From NCBI RefSeq assembly GCF_001613385.1, contig NZ_BDCG01000006.1, forward strand, positions 85,312 to 149,311: a DNA stretch of 64,000 nucleotides, in the 5' to 3' direction. The notes under the pieces were generated by a model that worked only from the letters and a program-made list of their open reading frames with translations, searched no databases and was not told the origin of the DNA. Below are positions 16,637-29,605 of the stretch, piece after piece. Position 1 is the first letter of the stretch. The number at the start of each line of letters is the position of its first letter. The stretch is from Nocardia flavorosea NBRC 108225 (lineage in GTDB: Bacteria; Actinomycetota; Actinomycetes; Mycobacteriales; Mycobacteriaceae). Both the position numbers and the translations under genes were made by a program.

Positions 16637-17521
16637 TCACAGCAGGAACCGGACCATATCGGCGGTACGCACCAGCCCGGGTAACGCCTCCGGTGTCGAC
16701 CGCGGATGCAGGACATGCACCGCCAGCCGGAACATCACCGCGCGTAACAACATCTGCGGCCATTCGGGCAGATCGGCCCATCGTTCGAGCAACCCCTCGT
16801 CGGCGCCGCCCCACGACAGCGCATCCACCACGATCACGCCCGCCGCCCACGCGGCCGGCCGCCAGTACGGGGTGATATCGGTGAGCGCGGGAGTCTGCGC
16901 GCCGGCGAACAGTACGGTGCCGAACAGGTCGCCGTGCACGAGCTGGGCCGGAGTGCGAACGGGTTTGCGCAGCGTCGACAACTGGCCGATCAGGTCCAGG
17001 CTGTGCCGGCCGTCCGGCGAATTCTCGATCACCGCACCCGCGGCACGCAGGGTACGCAACGGCACCGTCTCCCAAGCCGCCCGATCCGCGGCCACGAAAA
17101 CATCCACATCCAGCCACGGCGTCACCGGCGGCTGGGACAGAAATCGGGGTCGGTCCAGGGTGGCGGTCGCCTTGTGCAGCCGTAACGATACCGAGACCAC
17201 CTCGTCGTGCCGCGGCTCCGGAGACCCGGGCATATAGGTATCGCAGCGCCACCCCGATACGACGTATCGCCCGTCGGTGGCCCGCACCGGGCGGGCCAGC
17301 CGCAACCCGTCTACCCGCAGGCTTTCCCGGGTCTTGGCCGACCACGCGGCCCGGGCGTGATCGGCGACCGGGCTGAGCACCACATCACCGAGGCGCCAGC
17401 CACCCTCCCAATCGCCGAGAGCGACCGGGTCCAATTCACGCAGACCGAATGTGGCCCGCACATGTTCGGGGGGTTCGACTGTGGTGGTCACGCGCCGTAC
17501 CGTACTCCCGGCGCCCAGCAC
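16637..17521 (-). CDS. TIGR02569-family protein (kinase-like fold)
   Basis: 294 residues if the GTG at 17521 is used; a GTG at 17491 (284 residues) is an equally good start and neither has a strong Shine-Dalgarno site. The segment LVHGDLFGTVLF followed by LTDITPY resembles the catalytic and metal-binding loops of aminoglycoside phosphotransferase-like kinases, with the usual HGDxxxxN partly altered (no Asn). The protein sits next to moeZ in mycobacteria too, suggesting a conserved but unknown link to sulfur or cofactor metabolism. Substrate unknown. Confidence 0.75.
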   Translation of the reverse strand: MLGAGSTVRRVTTTVEPPEHVRATFGLRELDPVALGDWEGGWRLGDVVLSPVADHARAAWSAKTRESLRVDGLRLARPVRATDGRYVVSGWRCDTYMPGSPEPRHDEVVSVSLRLHKATATLDRPRFLSQPPVTPWLDVDVFVAADRAAWETVPLRTLRAAGAVIENSPDGRHSLDLIGQLSTLRKPVRTPAQLVHGDLFGTVLFAGAQTPALTDITPYWRPAAWAAGVIVVDALSWGGADEGLLERWADLPEWPQMLLRAVMFRLAVHVLHPRSTPEALPGLVRTADMVRFLL

Positions 17522-17984
17522 GTCGAGTGCGCCACACCGAGCCGTAGCCGTGCCGCGACACGCCGGTCACAACCCCGGAACCCGTGGTCGCGACCGCGCG
17601 GTCGCGAAGATCATCACCGACCGGCTCACCGCACCGCCTCCCCCGCGCACCGGAGTCCCTCGCACACCATCACACCGTAAACGCGGATAGCGTGACTGCG
17701 CCGCAATCTCCGTCCAGGGATTGCAAACCCGTAGCGCGCCACGGATACTCACCACCGGCCCGCTCCGGTCCGGACGCGGACGATCCGGGCGTGCCTGCGG
17801 TGCGGCGCGCAGCCGGAGCGGCGGATACCGACTCTTCACCGGGCCCGGGGCTGGAGGCGAGCCGGACGACACGCAATCCGGCGGTCGAGGGGTACTCGTC
17901 AGGCTCCGTGCACCGCCCGGCGGCAACCCCGTCTTCCGGGCGGCGATCCCGGAATCCGCCGCCCGGCACATCGGCTTACGGCTA
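17522..17984. other. 463-bp intergenic region, no gene recognised
   Basis: Open frames here are short, Arg/Pro-rich and overlap on both strands as expected from GC-rich DNA; none has a convincing start or a recognisable domain. The region lies downstream of moeZ and upstream of the TIGR02569 gene, so it should hold a terminator or promoter, but I could not point to one with confidence. Confidence 0.5.
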
Positions 17985-19166
17985 TCAGTACACCGGCAGC
18001 GAGGGATCCACCTGATGCGCCCAGGCGATCACGCCGCCCTGGAGGTGGGTCGCGTCGGCGAAACCGGCGCGTTTGAGCGCGGCGAGCGCCTCGGCCGACC
18101 GGATCCCGGTCTTGCAGTGCAGCACGATCTTTCGGTTCTGCGGCAATTCCGACAGCGCCTCACCGGAAAGAATGCGGTCCTTCGGGATCAGCGTCGCACC
18201 CTCGATATGCACGATGTCCCACTCCACGGGTTCGCGGACATCGATCAGCTCCACTTCACCGGCGGCGAGCATATCCTTGAGCTCACGCGCGGTTACGGTC
18301 GAACCGGCCGCCGCGGCCTGGCCCTCTTCCGACACCACACCGCAGAACGCGTCGTAGTCGATCAGTTCGGTGATCGGCTCACGCGCGGGATCGCGGCGCA
18401 GTTTGATCGTCCGGTAGCTCATATCGAGGGCGTCGTACACCATGAGCCGGCCCAGCAGCGGTTCGCCGATACCGGTGATGAGTTTGATCGCCTCGGTCAC
18501 CATGATCGAACCGATGGATGCGCACAGCACCCCGAGTACACCGCCCTCGGCGCAGGACGGCACCATCCCGGGCGGCGGGGCCTCCGGGTAGAGGTCGCGA
18601 TAATTGATCCCGCGGCCGTCGGGTGCGTCCTCCCAGAACACCGAAACCTGGCCCTCGAACCGGTAGATCGAACCCCAGACATAGGGCTTGCCGGCCAGTA
18701 CGGCGGCGTCGTTGACGAGATACCGGGTGGCGAAGTTATCGGTGCCGTCGAGGATCAAGTCGTATTCGGAGAACAGTTCCACCGCGTTCTCCGGCTCCAG
18801 CCGGAGCTTGTGCAGCCGCACGTCGATATTGGAGTTGATCTCCAGAATCGAATCGCGGGCGCTGTCGGCCTTGGGCCGGCCGATATCGGATTCCCCGTGG
18901 ATCACCTGCCGTTGCAGGTTCGAGGCATCCACCTCGTCGAACTCGACGATGCCCATGGTGCCCACCCCGGCGGCGGCCAGATACAGCAGCGCCGGTGAAC
19001 CCAGGCCGCCCGCGCCGATCACGAGCACCTTCGCGTTCTTCAGCCGCTTCTGCCCGTCCATCCCCAGATCGGGAATGATCAGGTGGCGGCTGTACCGGGC
19101 GACCTCGTCCCTGGTCAGTTCCGCCGCAGGCTCCACAAGTGGGGGCAGGGACTTCGGTGATGACAC
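17985..19166 (-). CDS. moeZ: MoeZ/MoeB adenylyltransferase-sulfurtransferase
   Basis: 393 residues from the GTG at 19166, which has GAGGAG ten bases upstream. Residues ~20-260 are an E1-like ThiF/MoeB domain (SRHLIIPDLGMDGQKRL, nucleotide loop VLVIGAGGLGSPALLYLA, DGTDNFATRYLVNDA). Residues ~290-393 are a rhodanese domain (ELIDVREPVEWDIVHIEGA) with active Cys in HCKTGIRS. In M. tuberculosis this protein activates the C-termini of CysO and MoaD2-type carriers and loads sulfur, serving cysteine and molybdopterin synthesis. Confidence 0.93.
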   Translation of the reverse strand: MSSPKSLPPLVEPAAELTRDEVARYSRHLIIPDLGMDGQKRLKNAKVLVIGAGGLGSPALLYLAAAGVGTMGIVEFDEVDASNLQRQVIHGESDIGRPKADSARDSILEINSNIDVRLHKLRLEPENAVELFSEYDLILDGTDNFATRYLVNDAAVLAGKPYVWGSIYRFEGQVSVFWEDAPDGRGINYRDLYPEAPPPGMVPSCAEGGVLGVLCASIGSIMVTEAIKLITGIGEPLLGRLMVYDALDMSYRTIKLRRDPAREPITELIDYDAFCGVVSEEGQAAAAGSTVTARELKDMLAAGEVELIDVREPVEWDIVHIEGATLIPKDRILSGEALSELPQNRKIVLHCKTGIRSAEALAALKRAGFADATHLQGGVIAWAHQVDPSLPVY

Positions 19167-19236
19167 GTCTGCGAACTCCTCGTATCGAATAGCCGGGTTC
19201 CGGTTACAACGCGGGCCCACCGAGCATTCTTCCCGA

Positions 19237-21118
<1,882 letters not shown>

Positions 21119-21123
21119 AACAT

Positions 21124-21160
21124 GCCGAAGCCCCCGCCCGGATCGGGCGGGGGCTTCGGC
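21124..21160. terminator. Bidirectional terminator hairpin
   Basis: A perfect 17-bp stem with a 3-base loop (arms 21124-21140 and 21144-21160) lies between the convergent TetR and DUF3107 genes. There is no long T-run, as is common for terminators in this group. Confidence 0.85.
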
Positions 21161-21180
21161 AATGTTACGGGGCGCCGACC

Positions 21181-21408
21181 TCAGACGGCGGCGAAACCCA
21201 CCCGGCCGCCGGTGGCCGCGCCGATCTCCACGTAGGCGATCTTGCCGGCCTGGATCAGGTACTTCCGGCCCTTCTCGTCGGCCAGCGTGAGGACCCCGCC
21301 CGAGGCGCCCAGCGCTTCGGATACCAGCGCCTCGACCTCGTCCGGGGTCTGTGCGCTGGGGATGACGAGCTCGCGCGGGCTATCCGAAATACCGATCTTG
21401 ACCTCCAC
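21181..21408 (-). CDS. DUF3107 protein (TB9.4 family)
   Basis: 75 residues from the GTG at 21408, with GGAGG exactly six bases upstream; longer upstream frames lack a start site of that quality. The protein begins MEVKIGISDSPRELV and has alternating strand and helix segments (PDEVEALVSEAL, KYLIQAGKIAYVEIG). It corresponds to the conserved mycobacterial TB9.4 (Rv3208A) protein. No function is established. It is a single gene, ending at the hairpin shared with TetR. Confidence 0.85.
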   Translation of the reverse strand: MEVKIGISDSPRELVIPSAQTPDEVEALVSEALGASGGVLTLADEKGRKYLIQAGKIAYVEIGAATGGRVGFAAV

Positions 21409-21605
21409 GGCCAACCTCCGAACCTTAGAGTTCTGTGCTGTCCCCGCAAGGTTAGTTGAGCCCTGTCGCACCGTGGCAGATACCCGGGTGCGCCCTCAGC
21501 GAACAGGCTCGATCGGCGTCCCGGTCCGCAGATTCCGGCTCCTACCGGGATCTGCGCATCCGGAGCAGCGAGCACGCCGCTTCTCAGCGGCCGTACCGGG
21601 CCGGA

Positions 21606-22307
21606 CTAAAGACCGAGGACTGCCATACGTTCGGAGTGGGCGGTCTGCATGCGATCGAAGAGGGTGGCGATGCCGTTGAGATCGCCCGTGGCCGCGAGGA
21701 CGAGTTCGGTCAACTCGTCGCGCTGGGCCATCACGTACTGGGCCTGGGTGATCGCCTCACCGAGCAGGCGACGGCCCCACAGGGTGAGCCGGTCGCGTTC
21801 CGAACGGCTGGCCGCCACTGCCCGGCGGACCTCGTCGATCACGAATTCCGAATGCCCGGTATCGGCCAGCACATCGCGCACCACAGCGGCCACATCGGGG
21901 CTCAGCGCACCGGCGATCTCCCGGTAGAAGTCCGCGGCGATACCGTCGCCGACGTGAAACTTCACCATCGATTCCAGCCAGGTCGACGGGTCGGTGGAGC
22001 GGTGGTAGTCGTCCAGGGCCCGGGTGAACGGCGCCATGGCCGCGTACACCTCGGCACCGCGTGCGGTGAGCGCGGCCTCGAGACGTTCGAAATGCGCGAG
22101 TTCGGCCGCCGCCATGCGCGCCACCGCGACCTTGCCGGGCAGGCTCGGCGATAGCGCCGCCTCCTCGGTGAGCCGGTAGAAGGCGGAGATCTCACCGTAG
22201 GCCAGGACCGCGAACAGGTCGGTGACGCCGGGATGCTCGGCGGGGACGGGTGAGGCGATCGGCTCGCTCGGCGTAACACCCAGCGCGGCGGGTGACTGTG
22301 CTCCCAT
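21606..22307 (-). CDS. Ferritin-like domain protein
   Basis: 233 residues from the ATG at 22307, where GGAG precedes by a few bases; an ATG at 22352 would add 15 residues. The core ~30-200 is a four-helix ferritin-like bundle with possible di-iron ligands in GEISAFYRLTEEA, ELAHFERLEAAL and DTGHSEFVIDEV. It matches the Rv3210c family, related to MiaE-like tRNA hydroxylases. Biochemical role unknown. The upstream hydrolase gene ends 41 bp away on the same strand, so they may be co-transcribed. Confidence 0.8.
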   Translation of the reverse strand: MGAQSPAALGVTPSEPIASPVPAEHPGVTDLFAVLAYGEISAFYRLTEEAALSPSLPGKVAVARMAAAELAHFERLEAALTARGAEVYAAMAPFTRALDDYHRSTDPSTWLESMVKFHVGDGIAADFYREIAGALSPDVAAVVRDVLADTGHSEFVIDEVRRAVAASRSERDRLTLWGRRLLGEAITQAQYVMAQRDELTELVLAATGDLNGIATLFDRMQTAHSERMAVLGL

Positions 22308-22348
22308 GGAACTCCAGCGTAGTACCTGCCGGCGCCGGGCGATCGCGG

Positions 22349-23485
22349 TCACGCCGGTGTTGTGAGGAACTTGTCCAGGTAGGTCCAGGTGGTGTCACGG
22401 GCGGTGGCGCCGGTCAGGATCGCCAGATGCCCGCCGGGTGCCGTCTCGTAGCGCACGGCTTCGGCGCCGCTGAGGGTGCGTAATCCACGTTCCACCGCAC
22501 GCGCCGGAGTGATCACGTCCGAAGGCCCGCCCACCAGCAGTACCGGCGCGGTGATATCGGCCAGGTGGATCGGCCCGGTACCGAAATTCACCACCCCGCG
22601 GCCGATTTCGTTACGCAGCACGAGCCGGTTCCACAACTGCTGATACATCCGGCCCGGATAGCCGGGCATATCGGCCATGAAGCGATCGACGGCCTCCATC
22701 CGGGCCAGCGATTCGGTACGAGCCAGATTCCCGGCCACGAACCAGGGCCGCTTGACCTCCCGGTCCCATGCGGTGATGCGGTAGGCGAGCCGGGTCAGCG
22801 GCGCCGGAACACCACCCATTGCGCCCAATGCCGCCCCCACCGCGGCACCGGTCCCGGTACGCCGGGCCAGCGCGGCCAGCTGCGGGGTACCCGGCATCGC
22901 GTTGTAGTCCAGTGGCGACCCGATCGCGGTGATCGACCGGATCGGCAACCCGGTATCGGCAGCGGCAGCCAGCAGGGCCATCGTGCCGCCCAGTGACCAG
23001 CCGACGAGATCCACCCGCGGATCCTCGCCGGCGCCGTCCCGATCGGCGACCGTGCGCCGGATCGCCTCCGGAATGATGTCGTGCACCCAGTCCTCGAAAC
23101 CCATCCGCCGGTCGGCGTAGGAGATCTCGCCGTAGTCGATCACATAGGGCGCCCGGCCGGTCTCGAGCAGGAACTCGGCCACACTCTGCCCCGGCCGCAG
23201 ATCGAAACAACTGGCAGGCGCGGCCAACGGCGGCACCAGCAGAACCGCCGGCCGCGCCCGGCCCCGGCCGGCCACCGGCGCCGGCTCGAACCGCCGCAAC
23301 TGCCGATGCGGTTCGTCCCACAGCACCGTCGCCGGCGTAGGCCGTCGCCCCTCTACGCCGTCACCGAACGTCAGCGCCCACGCATTACGCGCGGCCCGCT
23401 CGACGGCCCGGGTCACCTCACCCTCGGGATCGACCGCGCGCACGGCACGATCCGCCAGGGCAATACCTCGATCAGCGATACTCAC
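22349..23485 (-). CDS. Alpha/beta hydrolase related to PHA synthase
   Basis: 378 residues from the GTG at 23485. The segment PAVLLVPPLAAPASCFDLRPGQSVAEFLLETG and the elbow VGWSLGGTMAL are typical of PhaC-like hydrolases, but the nucleophile is Ser where true PHA synthases have Cys; VLLVGGPSDVITPA and APGGHLAIL carry the candidate acid and His. It is thus a lipase/esterase or acyltransferase of unknown substrate. No Shine-Dalgarno site is seen; a CAAAAT hexamer ends six bases before the GTG, so the transcript may be leaderless. Confidence 0.8.
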   Translation of the reverse strand: MSIADRGIALADRAVRAVDPEGEVTRAVERAARNAWALTFGDGVEGRRPTPATVLWDEPHRQLRRFEPAPVAGRGRARPAVLLVPPLAAPASCFDLRPGQSVAEFLLETGRAPYVIDYGEISYADRRMGFEDWVHDIIPEAIRRTVADRDGAGEDPRVDLVGWSLGGTMALLAAAADTGLPIRSITAIGSPLDYNAMPGTPQLAALARRTGTGAAVGAALGAMGGVPAPLTRLAYRITAWDREVKRPWFVAGNLARTESLARMEAVDRFMADMPGYPGRMYQQLWNRLVLRNEIGRGVVNFGTGPIHLADITAPVLLVGGPSDVITPARAVERGLRTLSGAEAVRYETAPGGHLAILTGATARDTTWTYLDKFLTTPA

Positions 23486-23496
23486 TGTGTTATTTT

Positions 23497-23515
23497 GGCG
23501 CGCCGCCGGCGCGCC
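23497..23515. promoter_or_regulatory. Palindromic pair next to the hydrolase promoter
   Basis: Two copies of GGCGCGCC, each a palindrome, are separated by GCC and lie just upstream of the putative -10 box of the hydrolase gene. The element could be an operator overlapping the promoter, or only GC-rich hairpin DNA. Confidence 0.3.
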
Positions 23516-24338
23516 GGGGGTCGGCCCCCCTCGGCGTGGTTCGAGACCGACGGAGACCCGCTGGTGAAAGTTGCCGGCGACGGCAAGATCCCGAGCGGGT
23601 CTAACGGTAGGCGCAGAACACGGGAACGGCACGGGACACTGGGCTCATCTCGTGTGGGCTCGGCCGACACCTGCCCCAGGCAAGGTAGCCACTGATCACC
23701 CCGAGCGAACCAACCGGCAACGGTTGCAGAGAGGTGCGCTTCGAGGGCGCCCGCGGCCCGCCGGCGGAACCTCCGCAGTCCAGGCCACACACGTCAGAGC
23801 CGGCCGAGCGCACATGTGTCGCGAATCACGCCGTACCGAGCACCCGATGGCCTGAAAACGCGCCGGACGGCAGTGCCGAGTTCAGCGAGGCCCTCAAAGG
23901 TTTTGGCCCGGCCGTGCGTTCAGCGCTCGATGCGATGCGGCGCGGCCGCGAGTGTCGAGTGCTGAACGCCGGGACCTCAGGGGCCAAAAGGCGCGCCGCC
24001 GGAGGCGGCGCCGATAAACACAGCTACAATCGCGAACGGACATCCGAAGAATTTCGGTCGATCCGTTGGAATCGGCAGCGCCGAAAGTCGCGCACCGCGG
24101 GTGGGCGGAGCGGTAGCGAGGAATTCTACGGAGTCCACGGAAAATGTGCGCGCACCAGATCCGCGTCACCGATGCGCTGCGCCGATGTCCGAGCTTCGCT
24201 GTCCGTCATCCGGGCACCTGCCGACATCCGGCGGCGGCCCGGGTGAATATCGCAGGGCGGATCCGTGGTTGTCGTGGGCCGACCGGTCCGCCCCACGCCT
24301 CGTGCGCGTGTAGCGCGATAACGAGGGAAGGCACGAAC
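23516..24338. other. Long intergenic region with probable helicase leader
   Basis: No convincing gene in about 820 bp; the largest frames (for example 23734-24246) are Arg/Gly-rich with no domain. A TACAAT box at 24025-24030 is a good -10 candidate on the plus strand, just after an 8-bp stem (23993-24000 with 24004-24011). If used, the DEAD-box helicase mRNA would have a leader of about 300 bases. Confidence 0.45.
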
Positions 24339-26123
<1,785 letters not shown>

Positions 26124-26255
26124 CGCTCGACAGGACCAGGACTCGGGCCGGCGGTTACCGGACCGCCGGCCCGGGTCATTTCGTACGTGGCGCCGCCCGG
26201 GCGGTGCCGCGAGCACCGTCCGGGCGCTCGGCCCGCATCCGTTAGGCTCGCGTAC

Positions 26256-27542
26256 GTGCTCGCACCTGAGCGGCGAACGCGCGCCGATGTCATCACCGCT
26301 GCCGCGATCGCCGTCGTCGTGGTGATCGCGGGGCTCGTGGCGTGGGTGAGCAGCGATGTCGCCGGAACCGAATCGGTGGTCGCCGGCAAGCCCGCCCGCA
26401 CCCCTTCGGCGGCCCGCGAACTTCCCGAAGAACTGCACGAGCTGTGGCGCGCGCCCGATACCGCGTCCGACCGCGCACTGACGTCCGAGGGAGTGGCCGT
26501 CACCGCGGACGGCGGTACGGTGACCGGCCACGATCGGCGGACCGGTGACCAGGTGTGGCGCTACACCCGCGATCTACCGCTGTGCGGCGTCGAAGCACAG
26601 TTCGGCATGGTGATCGCGGTGTACCGCAGTGAACGCGGCTGTAGTGAGACCACCATGCTCTCCGGCACCGACGGCCGCCGCCGCACCGCCCGCAGCAGCT
26701 ATATGGACGATCGGGTCGGGCTTTCGGTCGACGGTACGTACGTGGTGGCGCACGGGCCACGGAGGCTGGAGGTGTGGCGCTCCGATCTCGTCCGCACCCT
26801 GGAATACGGCTACGTGGACGCCAAGGAGAACTGGAAGACCCAGCCACGGCACGACTGCGAGTTGCAATCGGCGGCCTCGAGTTCGTCGCGACTGGTGGTA
26901 CTGGAACGCTGCCCGGGGGATCCGGCCGGCCGGCTCACCGTGCTGGCGCCCGCGCCCAAGGACGACAATGTGCCGGAAGAGTACGGTTCGCGGATCCTGG
27001 AAGGTCCCGGCGCCGATTCGCCCGACGCGCGCGTTATCGCGGTCTCCGACAACCGGATAGCGGTCTATCAGCCCGGAGCCGGCGGCCCCGAGCCGGCCGC
27101 ACCCCGCCTGACGATATTCGATGCCAAGGGCAATCCACTGGTGGTGCAGGAACTCTCGGCACCACTCGACGAAACCACCACCACGGTCCGGGCGGGTTCC
27201 GCCTTTCTCGTTTTCACCGGCAACAGTGTGATCGCACTGCAGGCCAGTACTTTCGATCCGCTGTGGACCGCGGCCGACGCGCTCGGCGCCCCCGTGCTGA
27301 TGGCCGACCGGCTGCTGATTCCGGTACCGGGCGCGATCGCGGCCCTCGATCCCGCCGACGGCACCGAGATCGCCCGTATCCCGGTGAACCGGCCGGACTA
27401 TCGCGGCGGCCCGATCTCACTCGGAGTGCTGGGCAACACGATTCTGGAACATCGCGACGGAGCACTCGTCGCACTGGCCGATCCGGAGGCCCCCGAGACC
27501 GGCGACGCAGAGGCGAACCGACCGGCAAAACCACTGCGGTGA
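26256..27542 (+). CDS. Membrane-anchored PQQ/BamB-like beta-propeller protein
   Basis: 428 residues from the GTG at 26256. A TAGGCT box at 26243-26248 ends seven bases before the GTG, so the transcript is probably leaderless. A membrane helix at ~14-33 anchors an extracytoplasmic domain with repeated blade-like segments (VTADGGTVTGHDRRTGDQVWRY, VIALQASTFDPLWTA, AIAALDPADGTEIARI) of a PQQ-type propeller; a Cys pair (LCGV, GCSE) may form a disulfide. It matches Rv3212 in position. Function unknown; a scaffold in envelope protein assembly is a guess from the fold. Confidence 0.8.
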   Translation: MLAPERRTRADVITAAAIAVVVVIAGLVAWVSSDVAGTESVVAGKPARTPSAARELPEELHELWRAPDTASDRALTSEGVAVTADGGTVTGHDRRTGDQVWRYTRDLPLCGVEAQFGMVIAVYRSERGCSETTMLSGTDGRRRTARSSYMDDRVGLSVDGTYVVAHGPRRLEVWRSDLVRTLEYGYVDAKENWKTQPRHDCELQSAASSSSRLVVLERCPGDPAGRLTVLAPAPKDDNVPEEYGSRILEGPGADSPDARVIAVSDNRIAVYQPGAGGPEPAAPRLTIFDAKGNPLVVQELSAPLDETTTTVRAGSAFLVFTGNSVIALQASTFDPLWTAADALGAPVLMADRLLIPVPGAIAALDPADGTEIARIPVNRPDYRGGPISLGVLGNTILEHRDGALVALADPEAPETGDAEANRPAKPLR

Positions 27543-27579
27543 AACGTTTTTGTCGGTACCCGCGGGCACACTGGCGGAT

Positions 27580-28086
27580 ATGACAGAAGCAGCCCGCCCC
27601 ACCGATGCGGCCCCCGGGGCCGAGACCGCCCGCTACGACGATCCCGGCGCACCGTGGAACCGGTGCACCGAAGACGCTCCGGCGGTCTGGAATACCGACG
27701 TGATCCGCGAATTCCGGGCGAACGGTGGGCGCGTCGGCGGCGCCTACGCCGATGCGACGCTGCTGCTGCTCACCACAACGGGCGCGAAGACCGGTAAGCG
27801 GCATGTTGTTCCGCTCGCTGCGCTGTATCGAGGCGAGACCCTCTACATCAGTTCGCTCGTGGACGACGGGTATCCGTCCTGGTATCACAATGTGCGGGCG
27901 GATCCGGCGGTGATCGTGGAACTGGGCGATCACGTGCATCACGCCACGGCCCGGGTCCTCACCGGCGCGGTCTACGACGAGTTCGCCGCCTGGGTGCTGG
28001 CGAACAATCCGATGCTCGCCGATTTCCAGGCCACCACCGAGCGCCCCATCCCGCTGGTGGTTCTGACCCTGGCCGGCTCGCGCTGA
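27580..28086 (+). CDS. Deazaflavin-dependent nitroreductase-family protein (Ddn-like)
   Basis: 168 residues from the ATG at 27580. The core (LLLLTTTGAKTGKRHVVPLAAL, then SWYHNVRADPAVIVELG) is the F420-binding split-barrel of the Ddn family. Such enzymes use reduced F420 for quinone or nitro-compound reduction and are typical of mycobacteria and Nocardia. There is no clear Shine-Dalgarno site. The gene follows the propeller gene by 37 bp and could share its transcript. Confidence 0.85.
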   Translation: MTEAARPTDAAPGAETARYDDPGAPWNRCTEDAPAVWNTDVIREFRANGGRVGGAYADATLLLLTTTGAKTGKRHVVPLAALYRGETLYISSLVDDGYPSWYHNVRADPAVIVELGDHVHHATARVLTGAVYDEFAAWVLANNPMLADFQATTERPIPLVVLTLAGSR

Positions 28087-28227
28087 CCGAGGCCCTTGTA
28101 CACGTGCCGCCGTAGGCCCGGGACCGAGGCATGCGGAGGCCGGCTCTGCCGCCGACTCGGATAGCAAGAGGGCACCACGACCTCGGCCGGTCGGGACACA
28201 TTCCGCGCGCCGGGCATCATGGTGCGT

Positions 28228-28827
28228 ATGCCCGGCTCCGAGAACGCCCGTGTGGTCCTGTTACGGCACGGCGAGACCAGCTGGTCGGTACAGCATCGCC
28301 ACACCGGCCGCACCGACCTACCGCTCACCCAGGCCGGTGAACAGCAGGCCGCGGCGGCCGGTCCGGTCGTGGCCGGTCTGGGTCTCCGGGATCCGATGGT
28401 TCTGGTGAGCCCGCGCGCCCGCGCGCAGCGGACTGCCGAATTGGCGGGCCTGACCGGCGCCCGGACCGAGCCGGACCTCGCCGAATGGGATTACGGCGAC
28501 TACGAAGGCCGCACCACCCCACAGATCCGTACCGGCGACCCCGGCTGGACCATCTGGACCGGCGCGGTACCCGGTGGTGAATCCGCGGGCGTGGTGAGCG
28601 CCCGCGCCGATCGCGTACTGAACGCCGCGACCGCTGCACTCGGCGAGCGCGATGTGATCCTGGTGGGGCATGGGCATTTCTCCCGCGCCCTGATCGCCCG
28701 CTGGCTCGGTTTCCCGGTCCGGGAGGGCCGCCGGTTCGCGCTGGCGACCGCCGCGGTCAGTGTCCTGGGCTACGAGCGCGACGAACCAACTCTGTGGGCG
28801 CACAATCTGCGATCGGGCACCGTATGA
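28228..28827 (+). CDS. Histidine phosphatase (phosphoglycerate mutase-like)
   Basis: 199 residues from the ATG at 28228; a start at 28219 is also possible. LLRHGETSWS contains the catalytic His of the histidine phosphatase superfamily, with the second His in LVGHGHFSRAL and the acidic residue in AEWDYGDYEG. The Rv3214 homologue (named gpm2) behaves as an acid phosphatase rather than a mutase, and the same is likely here. A CATCAT hexamer seven bases upstream of the ATG could be a leaderless -10 box. Confidence 0.87.
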   Translation: MPGSENARVVLLRHGETSWSVQHRHTGRTDLPLTQAGEQQAAAAGPVVAGLGLRDPMVLVSPRARAQRTAELAGLTGARTEPDLAEWDYGDYEGRTTPQIRTGDPGWTIWTGAVPGGESAGVVSARADRVLNAATAALGERDVILVGHGHFSRALIARWLGFPVREGRRFALATAAVSVLGYERDEPTLWAHNLRSGTV

Positions 28828-29067
28828 GACGGTCACCGGAAGAGACGTCGGCGATCACCGTGTCCGATCGCCACCGCCGGCTCCCGGCCTGCCCGAGCCC
28901 ACCGTACCGCCGCGATACCTGTCGCACCCTGCCCCTGGAGACCAGGATCCCCGGCCTCGCCGCGGCTACGACGACCGAGCCGGGGATGCCGGTCGAGGTC
29001 GGGCAGCCGAGCGCTCAGGGACGGATAACCGACGCGCCTCACCCCTGACAACACCGAAGGAGACTAC

Positions 29068-29574
29068 GTGTCCCACGCTGCCGATCCGGTGATCCGCCGC
29101 GCCGAACCCGGCGATGTACCCGCACTCGTCGACCTGGTCTACGGCCTGGCCGAATACGAGAAGGCGCGGTACGAGTGCACGCTCACGCCCGAGCAGCTGC
29201 ACACCGCATTGTTCGGCCCGCATCCGGCCGTCTTCGCCCATGTGGCACTCGTGGACGGCACGGTCGCGGGTTGCGCCATCTGGTTCCTGAACTTCTCCAC
29301 CTGGGACGGCGTCCACGGGATCTATCTCGAGGACCTCTATGTCACTCCGGAGGCGCGCGGTACCGGGCTGGGCCGGGCCTTGCTGGCCGCTCTCGCACAC
29401 GAGGCGTATTCGCACGGCTACAGCCGGGTCAGCTGGTCGGTACTGACCTGGAACACGCCGTCGATCGGCTTCTACGAATCCTTGGGTGCCCAGGTCCAGG
29501 ACGACTGGGTGGGCTACCGGCTCAGCGGTCCCGCCTTGACCGCGCTGGCCGCGACTACCGGCTCGCACCGGTAA
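29068..29574 (+). CDS. GNAT-family N-acetyltransferase
   Basis: 168 residues from a GTG with AAGGAG six bases upstream. The acetyl-CoA loop is in YVTPEARGTGLGRALLAAL, preceded by YLEDL, which makes it similar to the spermidine/diamine acetyltransferase (SAT1-like) branch; FYESLGAQVQDDW closes the fold. Substrate may be a polyamine or other amine. It corresponds to Rv3216. The entC gene that I recall between the phosphatase and this gene in M. tuberculosis is absent here. Confidence 0.87.
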   Translation: MSHAADPVIRRAEPGDVPALVDLVYGLAEYEKARYECTLTPEQLHTALFGPHPAVFAHVALVDGTVAGCAIWFLNFSTWDGVHGIYLEDLYVTPEARGTGLGRALLAALAHEAYSHGYSRVSWSVLTWNTPSIGFYESLGAQVQDDWVGYRLSGPALTALAATTGSHR

Positions 29575-29605
29575 CGGCCGCGTGGGCACGATCCGGCCGC
29601 GGCGC

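Noticed and set aside
23734..24246. Possible gene in the hydrolase-helicase gap
   Set aside because: No ribosome site, no recognisable fold, atypical composition.
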